Assembly: GCA_028023455.1 (NCBI GenBank)
Contig: JAQFVV010006208.1
Coordinates: forward strand, 8,042,963 to 8,106,962
Origin: Epiperipatus broadwayi
Taxonomy: Eukaryota > Onychophora > Udeonychophora > Euonychophora > Peripatidae
Direction of reading: 5' to 3'
DNA length: 64,000 bases
How positions within the stretch are numbered: the stretch's first letter is position 1; every line of letters starts with the position of its first letter. The notes beneath the pieces are model-generated. The model was given only the letters and a program-made list of their open reading frames with translations. It was not told the origin of the DNA and made no database searches. The translations under genes were made by a program, and so were the position numbers. Shown in pieces: positions 55,301 through 64,000 of this stretch.

Positions 55301-56010
55301 ATATTCAAATTCAATACCACATCAACTTTTCTTTTAAAAAATGATGAACTCTGCAACCACTTATAAGAAATTTGTAATTACTTCAACAACATGAGATGAT
55401 CCTTTTTGATAGTCTATTATCTGTCTAAAATACTGAGTGTGAAATTTTTTTAATCCCTAATACTATAGTTTGTTCATCCTAAAAAATTAAGTAATTTGCT
55501 AGCAGTGATTTTTATACTTCACTAAAAAATATTATAAACTGTATCTTAATGATGAAGAATGATGTAATGTTTATGAGAATGATATATGATGCTTAATAGG
55601 GAACCCCAATGCATTCTAATTACAGAATATATAAAAGAAAAATAATGAAAAACTAGAAAACATCAATTAAAATCATCTGCAATTTCCTTAAAGATTTTGT
55701 CATGGTAACAAGAACAGAGTTAAAGTGATGAAAGATTAGTTTGATTTCTTTTACCAAATAAGCAGAACCTGACAGGTGGTGAATTTATAGTTACTACAGA
55801 TGAGATTATATATATATATATTAAAATAAAAGAGATTATAAAGTCAAACGCTAAATTACATTATAATCATTGTAGTTTCCATTTTTAATATATAATAAAC
55901 TTACTTTAAATACAAAATTTGTTTCTTTAAAAATCATAATAATCATTTATCATAGGGGAAATATTTGGCAATACTTGAACCAAATAAAGACTTTTCCATT
56001 GATATTTTGT
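55301..56010. other. Intron sequence, no feature
   Basis: TA microsatellite at about 55810-55822; nothing else. Confidence 0.45.
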
Positions 56011-56014
56011 ATAT

Positions 56015-56230
56015 ATATAAAGAGCATGCTAATAGCTCTAAACAAGCTTTTTTTTTTTTTTATAATAAATTCTACAAGAGAAAGCATTCAAATCATCTTT
56101 ATCTAGGATTATCCTTATCTCTAGACGTTTCGAGCTATGGCTCTCTTCAGTGAGGAATTAGAACAACAGATTAAACAAAAACAACTCAAGCTAAGCATTT
56201 ATCTAAAAGTTAACTCTTAATACACATTTA
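56015..56230 (-). mobile_element. HR2-like element with hammerhead
   Basis: Left end AGCATGCTAATAGCTCTAAACAAGC resembles the HR2 end (GAGCTATTGACATG, AACAAGC). The minus-strand ribozyme differs in stem II and III, so this may be a separate subfamily. Confidence 0.55.
56115..56157 (-). ncRNA. Hammerhead ribozyme, CTGAAGA form
   Basis: Minus strand: CTGAAGA, perfect stem II GAGC-CATA-GCTC, GAA, self-complementary stem III ACGT, cleavage base C (complement of 56124), TAGAGA. The core is complete, with A at the variable seventh position. Stem I (TCCTCA against TAGAGA) pairs poorly, so this copy may be slow or dead. Confidence 0.58.
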
Positions 56231-56232
56231 CA

Positions 56233-56605
56233 AAATATTTGAAATACCCCATAGCTATATTATTTTAGCCACACTCCCCCTTGAAATAAAGAAAGCTCGA
56301 ATTATAGCACTACACTGAAAGGAGTATTGTCTTCAATGTTATGAGCAATGATCTAATATATATTGTAATTCAAGCTAATTTAAAGTGTGAAATTAAGTAA
56401 GTAAAGATCCTACATTGCAGTTATACAAACATTTATTTTTAAATATACATAGAAAGACTGTATAATAGTCACTTTTGCTCCCCAAACTCAAAAGCTTAAA
56501 TTTTAGCAGTGCATCAGTGGGCTGCCAAAATTCACACTTTTTTTTTTATTCAATAGGGAAGTGTGGCTAGAATAATATAACTATGAGGCACTTCAAATAT
56601 TTTAT
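56233..56605. repeat. Inverted repeat, 43-bp arms
   Basis: AAATATTTGAAATACCCCAT, TATATTATTTTAGCCACAC (56233-56275) against GTGTGGCTAGAATAATATA, ATGAGGCACTTCAAATATTT (56563-56605). The interior has no frame. A non-autonomous DNA element is likely. Confidence 0.6.
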
Positions 56606-56639
56606 ATAGATCTCAGCTAGCATTATGCACTGTTTCTAA

Positions 56640-56715
56640 TCAGTCAACATTCAGACAGTCCCAATATCGATAACAATCAACGATCTCAATCTGTTGTCAA
56701 GGCAACCTCATTTTA
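56640..56715 (-). repeat. R6 repeat
   Basis: CAGTCAACATTCAGACAGTC, CGATAACAATCAACGATC, CTGTTGTCAAGGCAACC: the cleanest R6 copy. Confidence 0.65.
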
Positions 56716-57550
56716 ACAACACACATATATAAATAACCTTTGCCCCTTTAGTACTATTAACAATAATTTGAATTCTCACTTAACTAAATAATATAAGTCT
56801 TAGATATTCCACAAAGATTTTTTACATTTATAACAAACTGTCATTAAAAAAAAATTTTTTTTTTTAGGTTAGGTACAAAAATTATTTGGTGTCAAATGAG
56901 TCATTTTTGAAGTAATTATTGTAATTAATTAAATCATACATACAAAAAAATAGCAAATGCTTTACATCATATATCAACATATGCGGGGGGGGGGGGGCAA
57001 TGTATTTATGTACAAATATATAGTTGTCTTTTTTGCAAATTTTAAAATAATAATTAATCTGAAAAATATATAATACTAATCAATGGTAGAAGATGAATAT
57101 ATTGTAACAAATGATTTACACATACACAAAAAACACACACTGTATATATATCGGAGGTTAAAAGTGTTTAACACATTTTAAAAGTTATTTAATGAGGGGG
57201 AAAAACTGTGCGCATTAATCAAAAAATACCTTTATATTTAGTTCCAATCAAAAGTTTTTTTTAAATTTGATTGTCAATTAGTTATAAGTCTGAAAATATC
57301 ATGTTTCTATGATATATATATTTATTTTCTTTTTTCTAATTTTAAATGGACAGAAATTTATAACAAATCTTGTGTATATGCCTGTACACGTGAGCATAAA
57401 ATTATATAAACATACATACTATATAGATTTTATCAACGCGAATTTATCAATTCAGTAAACAAAAACAATCATACAACTATTCTAAAATATAATTTATAAT
57501 AAAATTATTTACTTCTACAAACAGTTTTTTCTAAATATTCAAAAATATGT
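56716..57550. other. Intron sequence with G run
   Basis: A run of 13 G at 56985-56997; otherwise AT-rich without features. Confidence 0.5.
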
Positions 57551-57557
57551 TACTTAC

Positions 57558-57680
57558 TTTGCAATGAAGTATAACAACATGGTATGGATTAGCGTTTAAC
57601 CATGAATCCATGGATTTACAAATACTACATAACCTTTCTAATGGTGGTGCTAAGTGGTCAGGCCAGCCGAAATCTAAAAT
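57558..57680 (-). CDS. TNS: Tensin, internal exon with catalytic cysteine
   Basis: Minus-strand exon of 123 bp (41 codons, phase 0 at both ends): acceptor GTTTTAG, donor GTAAGTA. It reads [41 protein letters not shown]. 'LDFGWPD.. APPL' followed by 'WL...P.HVV.LH' is diagnostic of the tensin phosphatase domain. The exon ends in the middle of the active-site loop; HC-K continues as GGRGR in the exon at 29258. Tensins link integrin adhesions to actin, and this domain is related to PTEN. A second AG seven bases in is possible but would remove the conserved start. Upstream exons were not found up to 64000. Confidence 0.95.
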
Positions 57681-57799
57681 CTAAAACAAATTCTATATAT
57701 AATCAGATGAATCTTGCAGACTACAATTGAAAATAAATACATTTTTGAATAATAAGAGATAAATTCCCATAAAAATAATGTTATAATTTTTGGTTTTAC

Positions 57800-58015
57800 A
57801 CAGAGGATAAACTCTCCATACAGTAGCGCCACTCAGTGCAAGCCAAAATAATCAATGGATGCAAGAAGATTCGTGCGTAAAACCACTAAGTGCAAGCCAC
57901 CATTGATTACTTTGGCTTGCACTGAGTGGCGCTACTGTATGGAGAGTTTAGCCTCTGCGTAAACAGCTTGTGTAAGCATAAAGAATGATAATTATGTAAT
58001 GTTTAATGGTTTAAT
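57800..58015. mobile_element. Compact HR1 element next to a tensin exon
   Basis: ATAAACTCTCCATACAGTAG..CTACTGTATGGAGAGTTTA arms, short centre without ribozyme, tail GTAAGCATAAAGAATGATAA. It lies about 120 bp upstream (in transcription) of the exon at 57558. Confidence 0.68.
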
Positions 58016-58975
58016 ATTTGAATTTTTAATGACAGCATAATAAAAATCTGCTATCTATTTTTATAAATTAACATATAGTGTATGTGTGTATATATTAAAT
58101 GTTATTATTTATGGTATAATATATTATTTTATATAATGAATGAATAGAAAATTAATTTTTAAATTTAAATTTTATTTTCAATTTACAACAACTAAAAAAT
58201 AAAAACAAATAATAAAACACAAAAAAGTAATAGATTTTTTTATTTGTTTTTTTTTTTTAATAAGTGTTTTTTATTAAAAATTTGAAAAGTTTGTTTAAAA
58301 TTTTCAAACATTCAAAAATCCACCAATAATTAAAGGAAATGTTCCACAAAATACATCTTATAAAAAAAAGGTGATTGTGGGTAAAGTTACCTATCCAAAA
58401 ACCTGTAGAATAACTAGGCAATAGAATATTATAACCAAGAAATAACATTTGAACACCACTGCTATACTTTGAACATAGTATGCTCTAATATCGTCATCAT
58501 TATTTAAGAAATGTTTGAGAGTAAATAGTGATATACTAGACATATACTTATTCATAAATACAAACAGAAAATACATATAAAATGAAAACTATAAAAATAA
58601 ATGCAATTATAATACTTTACGTCTATACTATCATTCTAGATTTAAAAAATAATTAAACAAAACAAAAAATAATGAGAAATTAATTTTAAAAAATGTTAAT
58701 GTTTTATTCCTAGAGCATATAGCATATGTATACGCACTTATACATACATTGTACATATAAGATTTATTATTATCTGTTAATTTTGCAATACACACTGTGG
58801 CTTGAAATCAAATAACATGGATTTGTGGGATTACTATACAATAATTACTCAAAAACTTGAGTTCAGGCAAGCCACTATGAAAAGGTAAAAACTACATACC
58901 AAAGAACTTCAATAGTACTGAGCCAGCTTTAGGTAAATTCTCACCAGAATCATAATATGGACGAATGAAGTATGG
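58016..58975. other. Intron sequence, no feature
   Basis: AT-rich; nothing recognised. Confidence 0.4.
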
Positions 58976-60190
58976 AGATCAGCCTAAAACATTTTTTAAT
59001 GAGGGAATACAAAAGCTTGACAGATGCACAAAGTATATTAAAAAATCAGGAAGATTATGTCCCAAAATGATTTTTTTCTGAAAGTTGATTAAAATAAATT
59101 CTACAGGCAGAGCCCTCTTGCGGATAATTTTTGACTCACCTTTATCTATCTTAATGACACACATATATTATTGTTTTCACCTCTTCATCAGATGTGAATA
59201 TTCATCGATGTAGGGCTTCTTTTAGGGGTCTTAACAAATCATGGTCCAATGAAGCAAGATCAAGATTATAGAGAGGCCATTGCAACATTGCAAAACAATT
59301 TTTTTGGAGAATATTAATAGTGCGTTCAGTTGTATGCAAACATGTGCAGACATGCATTATTATGCAGCAAAGCAAAGCCTTTGAATAGCAGTCCTTTGCA
59401 TTCTGTCAGAATTTTAGGCTTCAATTCTTCAGTGAGTATTATCAATTGTTGATATTTTTCCTAATAATGTTCCAATACTGGACTTTAATAACCTCAGAAA
59501 TTAAATTCCCGCTGATGGTTGACTTTAGTATTTTTCCTCATTTGGCAATTGAAGACATTTCTATTCCATACCATTCCATTTACTATCAGGCTTGTAGTGA
59601 TGAAGTCAGTTTCTCATTACCAGGAATGATTATTTTTAAGAAAATTTTCCATCTTCTTTACAGCATTGGTTCATCTTTTGTTTGCAGATGTCCAAACGCT
59701 TCTGTTTGTGCTCTTCCATGAGTGTTTCAATATCCAACTTGTACAAATGTTTCAAAAGTCATGTGATGGATTATTGCATAAGAAAAACCATCATTGCCTT
59801 GCAAATGATTTGTCACATAATCCAATGCCATTTGTCTATCCAATAAAATCAGTTCATGGTTACGCTCAATATTGTAATCGGTTGAGGACTGGACAGATGT
59901 CTGACTCCTTCATGGTTAGAATTTGTGCAACCTTCTTTGAATCTTTCTATCCATTTATACACACTTCTTTGTGACAAAACACTTTCTCCACACTGTCTGC
60001 CAACTCTTTGATAAATATTGACACCAGACACACTCCCAGACCATAAAAAATTATCCACAGATGTGGCTTCCTCTTGTGTGCAAATCAACAGTAGAACAGA
60101 TATTGTTTCACAAGTAGCAGTCACATTTGAACTGACATAACACAGTAAAATTACACAGCAGGGACTGGGAGACAATGACCTTGTACAGGA
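58976..60190 (-). pseudogene. Mariner transposase, degenerate, with internal inversion
   Basis: Minus strand from about 60100 down to 59163: NFLWSGSVSGVNIYQRVGRQ, SVLSQRSVYKWIERFK (helix-turn-helix), DYVTNHLQGNDGFSYAIIH, then a worn middle, LQWPLYNLDLASLDHDLLRP, LKEALHR, IFTSDEEVK. This follows SETMAR-like mariner transposases; the last catalytic aspartate (PDLAPSD form, here LDLASLD) is kept. The final part, QPKTFFNEGIQKL, DRCTKYIKKSG, is on the plus strand at 58978-59070. It would follow DEEVK directly if 58976-59163 were turned round, so that segment has been inverted. Many stops; long dead. Terminal repeats not identified. Confidence 0.8.
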
Positions 60191-61715
60191 AGTGCTAATA
60201 AAATAGTGCGGCCAACGGATGTTTTAATATAACTGGAGTGTGGATAACATTGGCATATAAATATTTTTACACAAATAAATAATATATTAATAGCAACTAA
60301 TAAATTGAACAATAATATAAAAATATTATTTTAAAAAAAATAAAGAATTTTTTTATACATAAATAACAATTTATAATTACAAAATCAAAATATAGATGGC
60401 ACTGTAAATAACGTGCTGTTACAAAGGTAATCAAAATAGGGTACAAGATGACAATTTGTGCAGCCGGCATGCATGTAGATTTTTAATTTTGCCAAATAAA
60501 TGTTAAATTATAAGAATAATATTACGTGTTGACGATAATTTATATTCAGAAACAATGGCTTCTGCAAAAAAAGTTTCAAGTAAAATGGATTTAAAACTTC
60601 ATTCTGAATGTATTTTCTTAACGTTTTTCATAAAATGCACATAAAATTACTTATCATGAAAATACTTACTGTAACAACCTTTACCATATCTAAAAAAGTA
60701 TGCATTCTACTGGAAAATGCTTCAAACATAAACTATTAGGTTTATAATTATACGAAAATTTTATCAAATAAAGTTTTTCATGAAATGAATTTTCAATAAC
60801 TTATCATGAATTATTTTAAGTTCTACCAATTATTCAATATATTTTGAAAACAAAGAATTTTATGGAAATTGTTTCAGACAAAAATAAAAATCTAAACATT
60901 TTTGATCAAAGACTGTAATTTTATTTTCATGTTACATTAGTTCTCGAGTTATCAGTAAACCAAGGATTACGTCAAACTGAAATTTCCGGTAAAGATATTC
61001 TTGCTCAAGATCAGTGTCTAAGTTAGGCCACAAAAGCTACGCTGATTGCATTGTGAAATTTATTTTACTCTTGAGTTACTGTGGGAACAAAATTTAGTCA
61101 TATGTAAATGTAAGCACTCACACAGATGCCAGACATCATCCTAAAAATTTGCCAAAATAGATTTAAAAAATTTTATTTTGTGAAAATTCTTTGAAAATAG
61201 CAAAGTCCGTTTCCAGCATCATACCAATACCTTATCCTTTAATGTGGGTACTTCATGCATATGTGGCTCAATAGAAACTTTACAGAAGTCCATGTGACAC
61301 ACAATCAAAAACGTTTGCCTTTTCCTGTTCTATTATAAATACAAACATATATATATATTAAAGTTGGTACATTTACACTGCAGAAGGTAATAAAATGTTA
61401 CCGAAATATATATTTTTCTATTCAAATAATATAAAATTTATCGTTGAATAACCTATTTAGATAATATTTATAACAAAAACATATAATGGATTATATACTT
61501 ATTTTATTTTATAATAATGATATAAGAATTCATATAATAGTTTTTAATAATATATTTATCCTATTGACTTATTTAGGTTTGAATAGAAATATTCAGAAAG
61601 ATGAGATTAAAACAGCACTTTAATCTTAGTGGGAAAGTTGCAGTTCATAATGTGAAGTTATTTAAAAATATTATTGTTATGTATTAGCTTCAAAACTGTT
61701 GGAATTTTTTAGAAA
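60191..61715. other. No recognised gene
   Basis: Blocks such as ATGAAATGAATTTTCAATAACTTATCATGAA recur in variant form (60640, 60780), a worn local repeat. A possible minus-strand exon at 60674-60735 was rejected (see rejected list). Confidence 0.4.
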
Positions 61716-61719
61716 TATA

Positions 61720-61835
61720 TTAAGATGTGAAGAGACGCCTTTTGATTTTAAAGACGCTTTTCTTATTCCAATTTCTAGAAATAATAGAGAAAGAAAATAC
61801 TACAATAATTATAATGGAACATTTTTGTAATTCTA
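61720..61835 (+). pseudogene. Possible LINE reverse transcriptase N-terminal scrap
   Basis: CEETPFDFKDAFLIPISRNN, then YYNNYNG. Resembles 'P..fKdA.iiPi.K....nYRgI' at the start of LINE reverse transcriptases. Too short to assign. Confidence 0.3.
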
Positions 61836-62113
61836 CATGGCAATGGACTTGGATATTTGTTTGTGCAACCACAAATTCCATCTTTTAATTATATGCACAG
61901 CGCTTCTGATTCCAGTCACTTTTCCTTTCTTTGTTTTTTTTTTAACTTTCTATTATTGCTTTTTTATGAGTGGGTGTTAATGGATAATAAAACATCACTA
62001 TTCATTACAGAACAGTGTTCTTAAGGATTTTATTGAATATCTTGCTTATAGATATTGCAGCCAATGATGCTGTATGGTTTTTTAAGTATCACGATACTTT
62101 GAAATACATATCT

Positions 62114-62671
62114 TTCACAGTGGCAAAACTCTCCATACAGTAGCACCACTCAGTGCAAGCCAGAGAAATAAATTGATGCACGAAGGTTTGTAACTACTCA
62201 CTCAATATCCCCAGACTAGTTTCTGGCTTGTGGCCATCATCAGTGAGAAGCCTTGGATCTGAAAGCACTGCACCTTGACCTTAGGATCTAATGCAACCTC
62301 CCATCAGCCATCTTTTACTTTTTTAGCCAACTATAAAGCTTTCAGTCCAAAATGAAAACATAATAATGTTTTCAAGCTAAGATTGTATAGTTGTATAGAT
62401 CTGAACTCAGTTCAGCATCCATACTTTTTGATGTCTTTAGTTCTTTAATAACCACAGTCATCATAATCCTATTGGACAGGATTGGTATTAAACCATCAAA
62501 CATCACATGATCACCATTCTTTATGCTTACACAAGCTGTTTTTTACAGGGGCAAAACTCTCCATACAGGAGTGCCATTGATTATTCTGGTTTGCACTGAG
62601 TGGTGCTACTGTTTGGAGAGTATTGCCTCTGTAAAACCAGCTTGTGTAAGCACAAAGAATGGAGATCATGT
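62114..62671 (-). mobile_element. HR1 element, full unit with intact hammerhead
   Basis: GAAATACATATCT (62101-62113) and GAAATATATATCT (62672-62684) flank it (12 of 13). Same order as 40168-40664 but in the opposite orientation, with terminal hairpin 62550-62640. Confidence 0.78.
62202..62258 (-). ncRNA. Hammerhead ribozyme (HR1), intact core
   Basis: Minus strand: ATCCAA, GGC, TTCTCA, CTGATGA, stem II TGGC-CACAA-GCCA (fully paired), GAA, ACTAGT, C (complement of 62214), TGGGGA, TA, TTGAGT. Inner stem I has six pairs with two G-U; the outer stem has one mismatch. Confidence 0.82.
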
Positions 62672-62684
62672 GAAATATATATCT

Positions 62685-63110
62685 TGTTGTCAGACAAGTA
62701 GCAATGGAGTCTCATGAGTGAACTTATGATTTATATATTGTTTTTTATTATTTAATCAAGTCATTCGATTAGTTAATCAAGAAGGATTAGGATATTATTT
62801 GAAAGAAGTTCATTCTACAAAGGAAAGTATGCCGATATTATACTGCCACCAAATTCATATTACAATTTGATGCTGTTTCATGAAATCATCTGAAAACAAT
62901 CCAAAGATTTGATCATAAAAAGGGAAACCAAAATTTCATTTTCAATGCCTCAGATTTATTATTCAAGATATAATTCAGTATCCCTTTTAACTTTTCTTAT
63001 GCAATTGTAATTCAAGCTAAAAATAAAATGGGATTTTACACTCTTGGTATAAGAATTCTATTTTAAGCTTTTCCTATTTCTCACTTCCAAAGCATTTAAC
63101 TTGAATTATT
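62685..63110. other. No recognised feature
   Basis: Nothing supported. Confidence 0.4.
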
Positions 63111-63111
63111 C

Positions 63112-63320
63112 AATATATATTGCTTATAATAATATCTTTCATATACACTTTAATTTTTAAAAAAAAATTTTTTAAATAAAACTTTTTTATTTTCCTGACA
63201 GTTTCGATAGTCCAGCAGTCTTCATCAGAGCTTTCTAAACTTTCTCTGCTTTTTAAAATAATTTTTTTTTTTTTTTGCATTAAAGTGTATATGAAAGAAG
63301 ATATTATAAGCAATATATAT
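63112..63320. repeat. HR5 hairpin
   Basis: Arms ATATATTGCTTATAATAATATCTTTCATATACACTTTAAT (63112-63153) and its near-complement (63279-63320); the loop carries the hammerhead motif. Confidence 0.65.
63190..63235 (-). ncRNA. Hammerhead-like motif (HR5)
   Basis: Minus strand: CTGATGA, A, GACTGCTGGACTATC, GAA, ACTGT, C, AGG. Core bases are present, but stem II pairs only at GA/TC, apparently mutated from a GACTGC..GCAGTC stem. Confidence 0.45.
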
Positions 63321-64000
63321 GAATATATAAAAAAACCCAAAGAAAGTAAAAGAGATTAATTATTCAAGAAAGTAGAAAATCTAAGGCATTTGAAAGTAAA
63401 ATTTAGTCTTCCATTTATATAGATAACGTCTTCGGAATTGCTTTTAGATGATTTTGTGAAGCAGAAATCAAATTATGATGATGGGTTTTTAATATCAACT
63501 AATTAAAATCAAAAATAAAACCTCATTTTTCTAACTAGGTTCACAGTGTGTTGACTGGCTTTGCTATTTTTTTGTCAATTAGGGTGCCACAATAAATAGA
63601 AATGGGCAGCAACTTTGGGCTTGTGTGAGAGCATGGGCCATTTTAAACATCTTGATAGTCTTTGCAGTATAATGTGGACTTTGGTTCCGATGCAACATGA
63701 ATCCAACACACGGCTGTATCATTTAACAAGTTAAAACAGTGTAGTATGGCTATTCTGCCAAGTGAATTGTATGGAAGCGAGTCATAAAAACTTTACTGAT
63801 GTAACATAAAGGTGATAAAAATATTTCAATTATGGATATTCCCAAAATTGTGAAAATATAATGGCAAGACCATGAGATCATGCAAAATGATCTATAGACT
63901 GGTGGATATTGTGATATCAAATCTGTCATTGAAAAAGTGAAGCAAATAATGAGTAATAAACTTCCTAAAAAGTATTTTATAGTTTTTGCGAATGTAAAAT
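63321..64000. other. No recognised feature
   Basis: Less AT-rich from 63540 to 63990, with short frames such as SMAILPSELYGSES that faintly resemble a LINE block. Not supportable. Confidence 0.3.

Noticed and set aside
60674-60735. Possible minus-strand exon (FMFEAFSSRMHTFLDMVK between AG and GTAAGT)
   Set aside because: It matches no tensin segment; similar sequence recurs nearby in a worn local repeat, so the splice-like ends are probably chance.

Overview
The window looks like strongly AT-rich nuclear DNA from an invertebrate animal: GT-AG introns, one split metazoan gene, and otherwise a dense deposit of transposable elements. The phylum cannot be fixed from the sequence.

Host gene. Three short exons on the minus strand (57558-57680, 29258-29322, 24411-24494) join in phase and encode about 90 residues of the PTEN-like phosphatase domain of tensin. 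The HCxxxxxR loop is intact, with the cysteine present. The introns between them are about 28.2 kb and 4.8 kb. I found neither the preceding nor the following exon, so most or all of the window is probably tensin intron.

Mobile DNA with coding remnants: a hAT element with ends and target duplication (8237-12080, frameshifted transposase); a degenerate mariner with a local inversion (58976-60190); 5'-truncated LINEs of at least three kinds (RTE-like with TGAT tails, a second family called LINE-A, and jockey/CR1-like scraps); three Penelope-type GIY-YIG endonuclease remnants (22608-22811, 33430-33800, 46829-47141); a tRNA-like SINE family with target duplications; a DNA-methylase-like remnant inside an inverted repeat (34596-35320).

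Most striking are several unrelated families of short inverted-repeat elements that carry type I hammerhead self-cleaving ribozyme motifs, usually near the middle of a long palindrome. I call them HR1 (ends CAGGCAAAACTCTCC; core CTGATGA-stem II-GAA-ACTAGT-C), HR2 (arms with GCTTGTTAAGAGC; ACCAGT or ACCGGT stem III), HR3 (a box-B-like end plus CTGATGA-GTGCTG..CAGCAT-GAA-ATACGTAT-A), HR4 (CTGAAGA-A-GAGGGG..CCTCTC-GAAACG, tRNA-like block, GIY-YIG remnant in one copy) and HR5 (hairpins with GAAACTGTC). PAL1 is a palindrome family without a recognised ribozyme; R6 is a short dispersed repeat. Several HR1 copies have 9-17 bp target duplications, so they moved as units. Known biology links hammerheads to Penelope-like elements and retrozymes, and the GIY-YIG remnants here fit that source.

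Layout: 1-8.2 kb, HR1/HR3/HR4/HR5 palindromes; 8.2-12.1 kb, hAT; 12.3-24.3 kb, HR1, HR2, HR3, RTE, Penelope fragment and a 771-bp palindrome; 24.4-29.3 kb, two tensin exons with LINE, SINE and HR copies between; 29.4-57.5 kb, the giant intron; 57.6-64 kb, third tensin exon, HR1 copies, mariner and a ribozyme hairpin.
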